From NCBI RefSeq assembly GCF_001678945.1, contig NZ_CP015124.1, positions 2,580,001 through 2,644,000 on the forward strand: a stretch of 64,000 nt of DNA. Direction: 5' to 3'. The notes under the pieces are model-generated. The model was given only the letters and a program-made list of their open reading frames with translations. It did no database searches and was not told the origin of the DNA. This document shows positions 9,396 to 17,418 of the stretch, one piece after another. The stretch is from Phaeobacter gallaeciensis (GTDB lineage Bacteria; Pseudomonadota; Alphaproteobacteria; Rhodobacterales; Rhodobacteraceae). How positions within the stretch are numbered: position 1 is the stretch's first letter; each line of letters begins with the position of its first letter. The translations under genes were made by a program, and so were the position numbers.

Positions 9396-10195
9396 AACAT
9401 CTGGTGTTGGGCGTTGTCGCCTCGGCCGTCATGGCCACCGCATCCTTTGCCGAAGAGATGAAGATGGCGGTGACCACCTCGTTCCACAATTCCGGCCTGG
9501 CAGAGATCCTGCTGCCGGAGATCAAGAAGGATCTGGATCTGGACGTGCAGCTTCTGGTCGTTGGCACCGGTCAGGCGATCCGCCTGGGCGAAGCGGGCGA
9601 TGTGGATGCGATCCTGGTGCATTCGAAAAAGGCCGAAGAGCGTTTTCTCGCTGGGGGTAACGGCACCCATCGCCGCGAGATCATGTACAATGATTTCGTC
9701 TTTATCGGACCCAAGACCGATGGCGCCGGGATTGCGGATGCGGAAACCGCAGTTGATGCCCTGCAGAAGGTTGCAGGTGCAGAGGCGCTGTTTGTCAGTC
9801 GCGGCGATGACAGTGGCACCCACAAGAAAGAGCTGAGCCTCTGGGCGGCTGCCGGTCTGGACGCCGGGAGCTTTGGCGACTGGTACCGCGCAGTGGGGGC
9901 TGGCATGGGGTCGGCGCTCAACACGGCAGCGGGGATGAATGCTTATATCATGGCCGACCGTGCCAGCTGGCTGAACTTTGGCAACAAGGGGGATCTGGCG
10001 CTATTGTTCTCGGGTGATCCGGTGCTGTTCAACCAATACGCCTATCTGCCGGTGAACCCGGAGAAACACACGCATGCCAAGAACGATCTGGCGATGAAGC
10101 TGGAAGGCTGGCTGGTGTCGGACAAGGCCAAGGCGTTGATCAACGATTACAAGATCAACGGTGAGACCCTGTTCGTGTTCAACGCCAAACAGTAA
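9392..10195 (+). CDS. tupA: Tungstate ABC transporter, substrate-binding protein
   Basis: The 267-residue periplasmic protein has a signal peptide (MKHLVLGVVASAVMATASFA, cleaved about residue 20). Family motifs include AVTTSFHNSGLAEILLP, where the TTS segment contributes to oxyanion binding, VHSKKAEERFL, and SRGDDSGTHKKELSLW. GAGAGGAGA lies about 12 bases before the ATG. Tungstate is the expected ligand from family knowledge, with use in tungsto- or molybdoenzymes such as formate dehydrogenase; molybdate cannot be fully excluded. Confidence 0.92.
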   Translation: MKHLVLGVVASAVMATASFAEEMKMAVTTSFHNSGLAEILLPEIKKDLDLDVQLLVVGTGQAIRLGEAGDVDAILVHSKKAEERFLAGGNGTHRREIMYNDFVFIGPKTDGAGIADAETAVDALQKVAGAEALFVSRGDDSGTHKKELSLWAAAGLDAGSFGDWYRAVGAGMGSALNTAAGMNAYIMADRASWLNFGNKGDLALLFSGDPVLFNQYAYLPVNPEKHTHAKNDLAMKLEGWLVSDKAKALINDYKINGETLFVFNAKQ

Positions 10196-10206
10196 GTCTT
10201 GCGTGA

Positions 10207-10236
10207 GCCACGGCGCGGGGATCTCCCGCCCGTGGC
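10207..10236 (+). repeat. Extragenic hairpin with 16-base core, copy 1
   Basis: The outer stem GCCACGG (10207-10213) pairs with CCGTGGC (10230-10236), and an inner stem GCGGG/CCCGC closes a GATCT loop. It contains CGGGGATCTCCCGCCC (10216-10231), a core also found near 27795, 47538 and 58070. It starts 12 bases after the tupA stop codon. Confidence 0.65.
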
Positions 10237-10272
10237 GCCGCATTTGAAAATGCGTTGTCCCGGTTGGGCCAG

Positions 10273-10301
10273 GCGCCGCGCTTTGCGCGGCGCTTTTCCT
10301 T
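10273..10301 (+). terminator. Rho-independent terminator after tupA
   Basis: GCGCCGCG (10273-10280) and CGCGGCGC (10286-10293) form an 8-bp stem with a CTTTG loop, followed by TTTTCCTTT. This is a strong intrinsic terminator for tupBCA. Confidence 0.8.
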
Positions 10302-10372
10302 TGCTGAGAGGCGCCTCAGGGGCAGGTTTGCCCTGATGCGCCATATCGAGTGTCCAGTCCGCCAACTCCGCC

Positions 10373-10418
10373 TCAAGGGTGAACCGTGCATGCGCACGGC
10401 CGCTTGCGCGGCCCTTGA
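10373..10418. repeat. Three-way-junction element, copy 1
   Basis: Outer stem P1 pairs TCAAGGG (10373-10379) with CCCTTGA (10412-10418). Inside it, P2 pairs CCGTGC (10384-10389) with GCACGG (10394-10399), and P3 pairs CCGC (10400-10403) with GCGG (10408-10411). The same three-stem arrangement recurs at 58241-58286 with different P2 and P3 sequences. The element lies between tupA and phnF, both of which point toward it. Confidence 0.6.
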
Positions 10419-10508
10419 CCCGGATTTGGCGAACGGCTTTTCGGCAGGTAGCGCTGGGCCCAACGGGAAAGGGCCATCGTCAGAAGTGCTTTGATGGGCG
10501 AGAGCTTT

Positions 10509-11222
10509 CTATTCGTCGCCGCCGACGGTCAGGGTCACCCTGTCGCCTGCAAACCAGGTGCGGCCGTATTCGATGGGGATACCCTTTGCGTCTACGTTGA
10601 TGCCCGTGGTGCGCAGGATCGGGGCGCCTTCGGGGACGCGCAGGTGCAGCGCCTGTGTTGCTGTCGCCTGGCGGGCGGTGATGCGGGTCTCGCTGCGGGT
10701 ATAGTCTTCGATGCCGCAGCGTTGCAGCGCGGCAGTGACGGATTGTGTCTCTTCCAGCGCCGTGAGCATCTCGGGGAACCGTTTGGCTGGAAAGATGCTT
10801 TGGAACAGGGCAATCGGCTGCCCATCTGCCAGCGACAACCCGTCGTAGACATGCACCGGATCGCCGGGGGGCAGCGCCAGCGCGGCGGCTTCGCCAGCGG
10901 AGGCTGCGCGGGTTTCGGTGGTCAGGATCTGTTTCGCCGGTGTCTGCCCGCCTTTCGAGATGTTCTGGTGAAAACGCACCCGTTTGCCAATCGGGTAATC
11001 CGTCGGTTTGGCGGCAACAAACACCCCGGCGCCGCGCCGTGCATGCACCAGACCTCCTGCGGCCATTTCCGCCAGAGCGCGGCGCACCGTGTGGCGGTTA
11101 ACGCCGAACCGCGCCGCCAGCTGCGCCTCTGCTGGTAGCTTGTCGCCGGTATCATAGCGCCCCTGGGCGATATCGTCGGTCAATGTGCCTGCGATGGATT
11201 TCCAGACCGGGGTTCGGGCCAT
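10509..11222 (-). CDS. phnF: PhnF-type GntR/HutC family transcriptional regulator
   Basis: The 237-residue regulator has an N-terminal winged helix-turn-helix (IAGTLTDDIAQGRYDTGDKL, LAARFGVNRHTVRRALAEM, residues about 8-60). A C-terminal UTRA ligand-binding domain ends in IEYGRTWFAGDRVTLTV. It is divergent from phnG across 108 bases, as PhnF repressors usually are. It is expected to repress the C-P lyase genes unless phosphonate or phosphate-starvation signals relieve it. A candidate operator lies at 11279-11307. Confidence 0.92.
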   Translation of the reverse strand: MARTPVWKSIAGTLTDDIAQGRYDTGDKLPAEAQLAARFGVNRHTVRRALAEMAAGGLVHARRGAGVFVAAKPTDYPIGKRVRFHQNISKGGQTPAKQILTTETRAASAGEAAALALPPGDPVHVYDGLSLADGQPIALFQSIFPAKRFPEMLTALEETQSVTAALQRCGIEDYTRSETRITARQATATQALHLRVPEGAPILRTTGINVDAKGIPIEYGRTWFAGDRVTLTVGGDE

Positions 11223-11278
11223 GTCATCAAACTTTCACAAGGATTGGCTTGCGCCCTTGCAGGCGAGTCACCTATGAT

Positions 11279-11307
11279 TTGTCTAGTTGTATAGTTTATG
11301 TAGACAA
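11279..11307. promoter_or_regulatory. Candidate PhnF operator in the phnF-phnG divergent region
   Basis: TTGTCTA (11279-11285) and TAGACAA (11301-11307) form a perfect 7-bp inverted repeat with a 15-base centre that includes GTATAG. GTCTA/TAGAC half-sites resemble those of HutC-subfamily GntR regulators. TATAGT inside the centre could be the -10 of phnG, so binding would block transcription. Confidence 0.55.
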
Positions 11308-11330
11308 CCCGGCCAAGAGGCTTTGACACG

Positions 11331-11795
11331 ATGAACACCACAATTTCCGCAGAGGATCGCACAAGAGATCGCAAGGCCTGGATGGGTCTTCTGGCCTCGG
11401 CTGACGATGCCCGGCTTGACGAGCTTTGGCGCGCCTTTGATCATGAGCCTGCCTTTGACTGGCTGCGCGCGCCTGAGGCGGGCGGCGTGATGGTCCGGGG
11501 CCGTATGGGCGGCAGCGGCGCGCCCTTCAACCTCGGTGAGATGACCGTCACCCGCTGCGCCCTGTCGCTGGCCGATGGCACGGTTGGCCACGGCTACGTG
11601 CAGGGCCGGTCCAAGGCCAAGGCCGAGATGGCCGCCAAGATCGACGCATTGATGCAGACCGATGCGGCCGAGGCGTTGCGCGCGACGGTTCTGACCCCGC
11701 TGGAGCAAGAGCGGGCGTCCGCCAAAGAGGCGCGTGCCTCAAAGGCGGCTGCGACCAAGGTCGATTTCTTCACCATGGTGCGGGGAGAGGACTGA
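11331..11795 (+). CDS. phnG: Phosphonate C-P lyase system protein PhnG
   Basis: This 154-residue subunit of the PhnGHIJ core complex takes part in making ribose 1-phosphonate 5-triphosphate from ATP and a phosphonate. Recognised from RKAWMGLLASADDARL, GGSGAPFNLGEMTVTRCAL and VGHGYVQGRSKAKAEMAAKIDALMQ. Length is normal. AGAGG lies 10 bases before the ATG, a rather long spacing. The stop overlaps the phnH start by one base. First gene of the phn operon. Confidence 0.95.
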   Translation: MNTTISAEDRTRDRKAWMGLLASADDARLDELWRAFDHEPAFDWLRAPEAGGVMVRGRMGGSGAPFNLGEMTVTRCALSLADGTVGHGYVQGRSKAKAEMAAKIDALMQTDAAEALRATVLTPLEQERASAKEARASKAAATKVDFFTMVRGED

Positions 11796-12379
11796 TGAAC
11801 CAGATGACGGACAACACGGTCTATGCGGGTGGGTTTGCCAACCCGCCAGTCGCCTCGGCCCATGCCTTTCGTGCGGCGATGAATGCGATGGCGCGGCCCG
11901 GCACGGTGCAAAAGATCACGGGCGCTATCCCGCCCGAGGGGATTTCCCATGCGGCGGGCAGCCTGCTGCTGACGCTTTGCGATCCCGAAACCGGCGTCTT
12001 TCTGGCGCCTGATGTGGACAGCGCGGCCCTGCGTGGCTGGCTGACCTTCCATACCGGCGCGCCGATTGTCAGTGCGGAGCAGGCGGATTTTGCCCTTGGC
12101 GGCTGGGACGCCCTTGTGCCACTGGACCGCTTTCCCATCGGAACGGCGGAGTACCCGGACCGCTCGACCACCCTGATTGTCGAGGTCGCGGGATTTGATG
12201 CGCCCAATGCCACGCTCAGCGGTCCCGGTATCAAGGACACGGCGCAGATGGCCCTACCGGATCCGGTGGCCTGTGCGGGCAATGCGATGCTTTATCCGCT
12301 CGGCGTCGATTTCTTTTTCACCACTGGCTCTCAGGTGGCGGCGCTGCCGCGCTCGACCCAGATCCGTGCGGAGGCCTGA
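11795..12379 (+). CDS. phnH: Phosphonate C-P lyase system protein PhnH
   Basis: The 194-residue core-complex subunit begins FANPPVASAHAFRAAMNAMARPG, and ALNAMAR-type and GAPIVSAEQADFALG segments are characteristic of PhnH. It stabilises the PhnGHI assembly and shows a degenerate PLP-transferase-like fold in known structures. Translationally coupled to phnG (TGATG). Three bases separate it from phnI. Confidence 0.94.
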   Translation: MNQMTDNTVYAGGFANPPVASAHAFRAAMNAMARPGTVQKITGAIPPEGISHAAGSLLLTLCDPETGVFLAPDVDSAALRGWLTFHTGAPIVSAEQADFALGGWDALVPLDRFPIGTAEYPDRSTTLIVEVAGFDAPNATLSGPGIKDTAQMALPDPVACAGNAMLYPLGVDFFFTTGSQVAALPRSTQIRAEA

Positions 12380-12382
12380 GCC

Positions 12383-13483
12383 ATGTATGTAGCCGTAAAG
12401 GGTGGCGAGCGCGCCATCGACAATGCCCATGCCTGGCTGGCGGAGGAGCGTCGCGGCGATGCTTCGGTAGCCGAGTTGTCACTGGCGCAGATCCGCGAAC
12501 AGCTGGCTCTGGCGGTGAACCGGGTGATGGCCGAAGGATCGCTGTTCGATCCCGATCTGGCGGCGCTGGCGATCAAACAGTCGCGCGGCGATCTGATCGA
12601 GGCGATATTTCTGATCCGCGCCTATCGCACCACCCTGCCGCGCTTTGGCTATACGCTGCCGGTGGACACCGGCGCTATGGCCTGCGACCGGCGGATTTCG
12701 GCGACCTTCAAGGATGCGCCGGGCGGGCAGGTGCTGGGGCCGACCTTCGACTACACGCATCGCTTGCTCGACTTCAAACTGGCCGCCGAGGGCGAGGTGC
12801 CGGAAGCCCCCGCTGCAACGCCCCGGACCGAACCGACGCCCCATATCACCGAGTTCCTGCAAGGCGAGGGCATCATCGAGCGTGAACCGAGCTCAGAGGC
12901 CCAGCCCGGAGACCTGACGCGCGAACCGATGGCCTTTCCCGCTGACCGATCGGTCAGGCTGCAATCGCTGACGCGCGGGGATGAGGGGTTCATCCTTGGC
13001 ATGGCTTACTCCACCCAGCGCGGATATGCGCGCAACCACGCTTTTGTTGGTGAATTGCGCATCGGCACCGTGGCGGTGGAGATGGAGATCCCGGAGCTGG
13101 GATTTGCCATCGAGATCGGCGAGGTGGAGTTGACCGAGTGCGAGACGGTGAACCAGTTCAAAGGCTCCAAGACCGTGCCGCCGCAGTTCACCCGTGGCTA
13201 TGGTCTGGTGTTCGGCCAGTCAGAGCGAAAATCCATCGCCATGGCGCTGGTGGATCGCGCGCTGCGCTGGAAGGAGTTGGGCGAGGACAATCTGGGCGCT
13301 GCCGCGCAGGACGAGGAATTCGTGCTGAGCCATAGCGACAATATCCAGGCGACCGGGTTCCTCGAACATATCAAGCTGCCCCATTACGTCGATTTCCAGT
13401 CCGAACTGGAACTGGTGCGCAAGCTGCGCCGTGAAGCCGCCGAGGCGGTGGAGCAGATGGCTGCACGGGAGGCGGCGGAATGA
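12383..13483 (+). CDS. phnI: Carbon-phosphorus lyase complex subunit PhnI
   Basis: The 366-residue product opens MYVAVKGGERAIDNAHAWLA, the PhnI signature. PhnI is the nucleosidase that displaces adenine from ATP and attaches the phosphonate at C1' of ribose triphosphate with PhnG, PhnH and PhnL. The C-terminal AMALVDRALRWKELGED and SHSDNIQATGFLEHIKLPHYVDFQ are conserved. It ends in ATGA at 13480, but the frame that begins there is not phnJ; phnJ starts 340 bases downstream. Confidence 0.96.
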   Translation: MYVAVKGGERAIDNAHAWLAEERRGDASVAELSLAQIREQLALAVNRVMAEGSLFDPDLAALAIKQSRGDLIEAIFLIRAYRTTLPRFGYTLPVDTGAMACDRRISATFKDAPGGQVLGPTFDYTHRLLDFKLAAEGEVPEAPAATPRTEPTPHITEFLQGEGIIEREPSSEAQPGDLTREPMAFPADRSVRLQSLTRGDEGFILGMAYSTQRGYARNHAFVGELRIGTVAVEMEIPELGFAIEIGEVELTECETVNQFKGSKTVPPQFTRGYGLVFGQSERKSIAMALVDRALRWKELGEDNLGAAAQDEEFVLSHSDNIQATGFLEHIKLPHYVDFQSELELVRKLRREAAEAVEQMAAREAAE

Positions 13484-13551
13484 GCGCCGTGCAACACAGG
13501 ACCGAATTGAAGGAGATTGTACCGGGGAAATTGCTTGCAAGGCGCGGCGAT

Positions 13552-13791
13552 TCAATCCCCACCGCCTCCGTCCCCTCCATCTCCGCCTCCACCGTCCGAG
13601 TGCCACTCACCTCCGGGGGAATCCGGGTGAGTGTCCGATCGACATTCCCGGCCTTTATGGTCAATCCAGACCCAGGTTCCACCGTCATCTTGGCGAAGTG
13701 TTTTTCTTCTTCGGGAGGATCGTCGGAAATCCCAGATGCTGTACGCCACACTGAGGGTCAGCACTGTTGCCAAGAAGATGACCGCGCCCAT
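13552..13791 (-). CDS. Small membrane-anchored protein with Gly/Asp-rich tail, antisense between phnI and phnJ
   Basis: The 79-residue product has one N-terminal transmembrane helix (residues about 2-21), then a basic patch RRSSRRRKTLR. A middle segment GTWVWIDHKGRECRS is followed by HPDSPGGEWH and a tail of GGGGD repeats. This three-part layout looks like a real small inner-membrane protein rather than a shadow. A GAGG sits about 7 bases before the ATG. It is on the opposite strand to the phn operon, so its promoter must lie within or near the 5' end of phnJ. The function is unknown. A plus-strand frame from 13480 to 13830 overlaps it and is judged to be its shadow. Confidence 0.6.
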   Translation of the reverse strand: MGAVIFLATVLTLSVAYSIWDFRRSSRRRKTLRQDDGGTWVWIDHKGRECRSDTHPDSPGGEWHSDGGGGDGGDGGGGD

Positions 13792-13822
13792 TTTGAAACC
13801 TCGTCAGGAAATGGAGAAAACC

Positions 13823-14683
13823 ATGTCTGACTATAACTTTGCATACCTCGACGAGCAGACCAAGCGGATGATCCGCCGGGCGATCCTCAAAGGTCTTGCC
13901 GTGCCGGGCTATCAGGTGCCCTTTGCCAGCCGCGAAATGCCCATGCCCTATGGCTGGGGCACCGGCGGCGTGCAGGTCTCGGCGGCGACGCTGACGCCCG
14001 AGGATACCTTCAAGGTGATCGATCAGGGCGCCGATGACACCACCAACGCGGTGTCGATCCGCAAGTTCTTTGAACGCACCGCAGGCGTCGCCACCACCGA
14101 GGAAACCGAAAAGGCGAGCGTTATCCAGACCCGCCACCGCATCCCCGAGGCGGAGCTGAGTGAGGATCAGATCCTTGTCTATCAGGTGCCGATCCCGGAG
14201 CCTTTGCGCTTTCTTGAGCCGCGCGAGACCGAGACTCGCAAGATGCACGCCCTGCAAGAATATGGTCTCATGCATGTGAAACTTTACGAGGACATCAGCC
14301 AGCACGGCGCTATCGCGACCTCCTATGCATATCCGGTGAAGGTGTCGGATCGCTACGTGATGGACCCCTCGCCGATCCCGAAATTCGACAACCCCAAGAT
14401 GGAGATGGCGGCGATCCAGCTGTTCGGTGCAGGCCGCGAGCAGCGCATCTACGCGGTGCCACCCTACACAAAGGTCGTGAGCCTCGATTTCGAGGATTAT
14501 CCTTTCGAGGCCAGCAAGGCCGATCATCCCTGCGACCTTTGTGCGGCAGAGGACAGCTATCTCGACGAGGTGATCCTCGATGATGCGGGCAACCGGATGT
14601 TTGTCTGCTCGGACACCGACTACTGCCGTTCGCGGCGCGAGGCAGGCCATGTGGGCCGCCTGGGAGAGGAGGCCGCGGCATGA
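13823..14683 (+). CDS. phnJ: Alpha-D-ribose 1-methylphosphonate 5-phosphate C-P lyase (radical SAM)
   Basis: This 286-residue enzyme cleaves the C-P bond by radical chemistry. It has the PhnJ cysteine spacing C-x2-C-x21-C-x5-C at residues 237, 240, 262 and 268. The first three should bind the [4Fe-4S] cluster and the last is the expected thiyl cysteine. GYQVPFASREMPMPYGWGTG (about 29-48) is highly conserved and includes the probable glycyl position. ATG at 13823 is chosen over upstream in-frame starts because GGAGAA precedes it and the conserved N-terminus begins there. The 3' end overlaps phnK by 4 bases. Confidence 0.97.
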   Translation: MSDYNFAYLDEQTKRMIRRAILKGLAVPGYQVPFASREMPMPYGWGTGGVQVSAATLTPEDTFKVIDQGADDTTNAVSIRKFFERTAGVATTEETEKASVIQTRHRIPEAELSEDQILVYQVPIPEPLRFLEPRETETRKMHALQEYGLMHVKLYEDISQHGAIATSYAYPVKVSDRYVMDPSPIPKFDNPKMEMAAIQLFGAGREQRIYAVPPYTKVVSLDFEDYPFEASKADHPCDLCAAEDSYLDEVILDDAGNRMFVCSDTDYCRSRREAGHVGRLGEEAAA

Positions 14684-15450
14684 CCCCTTTGCTGCAAGTG
14701 AAAGACGTCGCCAAGATGTATGGAGCGCGGATCGGCTGCACGGATGTGAGCTTTGATCTTTACCCTGGTGAGGTGATGGGCATCGTCGGCGAAAGCGGCT
14801 CGGGCAAGTCCACCCTATTGAACTGCCTTGCCGGGCACCTTGCGCCGGATCGGGGAGAGGTCGTGTTTGACACCCGCGCTGACGGGCCGGTGGATACGGT
14901 CACCATGTCGGAACCCGCGCGGCGGATGCTGGGGCGTACCGACTGGGCCTTTGTCCACCAGCACGCCCGCGATGGCTTGCGCATGTCGGTCTCAGCCGGT
15001 GGCAACATCGGTGAGCGGTTGATGGCCGTTGGCGACCGTCACTATGGTGGTATCCGCGCCCGCGCCGCCGACTGGCTGGGCCGGGTGGAGATTTCCGATG
15101 CCCGCATCGACGACCGCCCCTCGGCCTTTTCCGGCGGCATGCAGCAGCGGCTCCAGATCGCCCGCAACCTGGTGACCGGGCCAAGGCTGGTGTTCATGGA
15201 TGAACCTACCGGCGGCCTCGATGTCTCGGTGCAGGCGCGTCTGCTGGATCTGTTGCGGGGCCTCGTGCGCGAGATGGGGCTCAGCGCCATTATCGTCACC
15301 CACGATCTGGCGGTGGTGCGGCTTCTGGCGGACCGGCTGATGGTAATGAAGGACGGTCACGTGGTGGAAACGGGTCTCACCGATCAGGTGCTGGACGATC
15401 CGCAACATGGCTATACGCAGCTGCTGGTCTCCAGCGTGTTGCAGGCGTGA
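14680..15450 (+). CDS. phnK: Phosphonate C-P lyase system ABC-type ATPase PhnK
   Basis: The 256-residue ATPase has Walker [10 protein letters not shown], signature [15 protein letters not shown], Walker B LVFMDEP and H-loop VTHDLAVV. PhnK resembles oligopeptide importer ATPases but binds the PhnGHIJ core complex instead of a membrane permease. It overlaps phnJ by ATGA and is 10 bases from phnL. Confidence 0.95.
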   Translation: MTPLLQVKDVAKMYGARIGCTDVSFDLYPGEVMGIVGESGSGKSTLLNCLAGHLAPDRGEVVFDTRADGPVDTVTMSEPARRMLGRTDWAFVHQHARDGLRMSVSAGGNIGERLMAVGDRHYGGIRARAADWLGRVEISDARIDDRPSAFSGGMQQRLQIARNLVTGPRLVFMDEPTGGLDVSVQARLLDLLRGLVREMGLSAIIVTHDLAVVRLLADRLMVMKDGHVVETGLTDQVLDDPQHGYTQLLVSSVLQA

Positions 15451-15460
15451 GGGTAAAGTG

Positions 15461-16144
15461 ATGATCGAACTCCAAAACGTCAGCAAAAGCTTCACCCTGC
15501 ACAATCAGGGCAGCGCGGTGATCCCGGTGATGGAGGGAGCAACGCTTTCCGTCAAACCCGGCGAATGCGTCGGGCTGGTGGGGGCCTCGGGGGCCGGGAA
15601 ATCGACCCTGATGCGGCTCATTTACGGCAACTACCTCGCAGCCAGCGGCAGCATTCTGGTGGGCGGCACCGACGTGGCACAGGCCGAGCCACGCGAGATC
15701 CTTGAGTTGCGCCGCAAGACGCTGGGCTATGTCAGCCAGTTCCTGCGTGTGGTGCCGCGTGTGCCCGCGCTGGATGTGGTGGCAGAGCCACTGCTTTCGG
15801 TGGGCACCCCCATTGAAGAGGCACGCGAAAAGGCGGCGCAGCTCTTGACGGGCCTAAATATCCCGGACCGGCTCTGGAGCCTCAGCCCCACGACCTTCTC
15901 CGGCGGGGAGCAGCAGCGGGTGAATATCGCGCGCGGTTTTGCCTATGACTATCCGGCGCTTTTGCTGGATGAACCAACCGCCAGCCTTGATGCGCAGAAC
16001 CGGGCCACGGTGCTGGGCCTTATCGAAGGGGCCAAGGCGCGCGGCGCGGCCATTGTCGGGATCTTCCATGACGAGGCCGCGCGCGAACAGGTCTGCGACC
16101 GCTTCGTCGATGTTTCGGGTTTTACCCCAAGGGCCGCCGCATGA
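15461..16144 (+). CDS. phnL: Phosphonate C-P lyase system ABC-type ATPase PhnL
   Basis: The 227-residue ATPase has Walker [11 protein letters not shown]-loop region [18 protein letters not shown] (typical of PhnL), signature [15 protein letters not shown] and Walker [12 protein letters not shown]. It acts with PhnGHI in forming the ribose-phosphonate intermediate. ATG at 15461 is preferred because it follows the phnK stop by 10 bases and begins the conserved N-terminus, although an in-frame GTG lies one codon before. The 3' end overlaps phnN by 4 bases. Confidence 0.95.
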   Translation: MIELQNVSKSFTLHNQGSAVIPVMEGATLSVKPGECVGLVGASGAGKSTLMRLIYGNYLAASGSILVGGTDVAQAEPREILELRRKTLGYVSQFLRVVPRVPALDVVAEPLLSVGTPIEEAREKAAQLLTGLNIPDRLWSLSPTTFSGGEQQRVNIARGFAYDYPALLLDEPTASLDAQNRATVLGLIEGAKARGAAIVGIFHDEAAREQVCDRFVDVSGFTPRAAA

Positions 16145-16701
16145 GCATGGGTGCGCAAAAGGGGCCGGTGATTGCCGTTGTCGGCCCCTCAGGCGTGGGC
16201 AAGGACAGCCTGATGGAGGGGCTGCGGCAGGCCGATCCCGGCATAAAATTGATGCGCCGCGTGATCACCCGCGCGCCCGAGGCCGGGGGGGAGGATTACA
16301 CCCCGGTGACCGAAGCCGCGTTTCTGGATCTGGCAGGCAAGGGCGCCTTTGCCCTCCATTGGCCTGCCCATGGGCTGCACTATGGCATCCCCAAAGAGAT
16401 CGAGTCTCTGCGCGTCGGGGCTACGGCCGTTCTGGTGAACCTTTCGCGCGGGGTGCTGCTGGAGGCGCAGGACGCCTTTGACGATTTCCGCATCCTGTCC
16501 GTCACCGCCCGCCCCGAGGTGCTCGCCGCCCGTCTGGCGGCGCGCGGGCGCGAGGATGCCGCCGAGGTGCAGCGTCGGCTTGCCCGCGCGGTGAAACCGC
16601 TGCCTGCGGGGCTGGCCGAGGTGCACGAGATTGACAACAGCGGCGATCTCAGCGCGGCGGTGACCACCGCGCTGAGAGTCCTTCAGCCGGTCAGGGTGTA
16701 G
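16141..16701 (+). CDS. phnN: Ribose 1,5-bisphosphate phosphokinase
   Basis: The 186-residue guanylate-kinase-like enzyme turns ribose 1,5-bisphosphate into PRPP, the last step of C-P lyase salvage. The P-loop is [12 protein letters not shown] at residues 11-22. [18 protein letters not shown] and [13 protein letters not shown] match the PhnN lid and substrate region. Coupled to phnL by ATGA. Its last 19 bases overlap, antisense, the end of the next gene. Confidence 0.94.
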   Translation: MSMGAQKGPVIAVVGPSGVGKDSLMEGLRQADPGIKLMRRVITRAPEAGGEDYTPVTEAAFLDLAGKGAFALHWPAHGLHYGIPKEIESLRVGATAVLVNLSRGVLLEAQDAFDDFRILSVTARPEVLAARLAARGREDAAEVQRRLARAVKPLPAGLAEVHEIDNSGDLSAAVTTALRVLQPVRV

Positions 16702-17366
16702 CGGTGGATCAGGTGAAACTTCCCCTCAGCGTCCTCGCCCATCAGCGCCAGATCCTTGATCACGAAGGGCGCTGGCACCAGCGGCATCAGATGCGCCTGC
16801 AATGCAGCCTCAACGCCGGGCAGCTCGGGCTTGGGCAATTTGCCGGTCAGGGTGATGTGAAACCGGAACTGATCCAGCACGTAAGGGTAGCCCCAGTTCA
16901 GGAGGTTCTGCTCCTGTTCGGGGCTGAGCCCGTTCGCACGACGGCGGGCAAGCTCCGCCTCGGGCCCGGGGGCGCGAAAGGCGTCCAGTTCCGTGACACA
17001 GGCCGCCGCCAGCGCATTGAGCGCTCTTTCATCGCCCAAGGGGCGCAGCGCCAGGAACCGGCCCAGCCGCGCCAGCTGCAACCCGTCCAGCGCGACAGGC
17101 GCCTGTGTGGCGGCCAGCGTGGCGCAGGCAGCCTCCAGATCGGCCAGGGAACACCCCTCCGCCAGCCGCATCGGCGGCTTCATGGTTGCATGCAGGCCAT
17201 ATTTGCGCGGCGTCGCGGTGATCGCGGCAACGTCCAGCCCTTCGATCTCCGGGTGCGCCACATCGGCCCCGACCTCCATGTCCCAGCCCAGCCAGCTGGC
17301 CCCAAACTGGCTCCAATCCGCCCCATGGGGCGGCGCAAAATAGATCGCGTATCGCGTGAATGTCAC
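16683..17366 (-). CDS. DUF1045 phosphonate-metabolism protein, 2H phosphoesterase-like
   Basis: The 227-residue product has two His-x-Thr motifs, HATMKPP (about residues 59-65) and HITLTGKL (about 172-179), the paired catalytic signature of 2H phosphoesterases. The opening RYAIYFAPP is typical of the DUF1045 family that travels with C-P lyase operons. By analogy it may act on the cyclic phosphate made by C-P lyase (ribose 1,2-cyclic phosphate 5-phosphate); this is inference. It faces phnN, with a 19-base antisense overlap, and diverges from phnM across 52 bases. Confidence 0.88.
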   Translation of the reverse strand: MTFTRYAIYFAPPHGADWSQFGASWLGWDMEVGADVAHPEIEGLDVAAITATPRKYGLHATMKPPMRLAEGCSLADLEAACATLAATQAPVALDGLQLARLGRFLALRPLGDERALNALAAACVTELDAFRAPGPEAELARRRANGLSPEQEQNLLNWGYPYVLDQFRFHITLTGKLPKPELPGVEAALQAHLMPLVPAPFVIKDLALMGEDAEGKFHLIHRYTLTG

Positions 17367-17418
17367 TTTGGCCTCCTAAACGTGGCCTTCTCCATAGCTC
17401 GAAAGATGTGAAATCCAG

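Noticed and set aside
10255-10600. Small plus-strand frames between tupA and phnF
   Set aside because: They run through the terminator and palindromic repeat and into antisense phnF; no coding character.
13480-13830. Plus-strand frame of 116 codons starting at the ATGA of phnI
   Set aside because: Its ATGA overlap is attractive, but the translation has no recognisable domain and mostly mirrors the better-supported minus-strand gene at 13552-13791.
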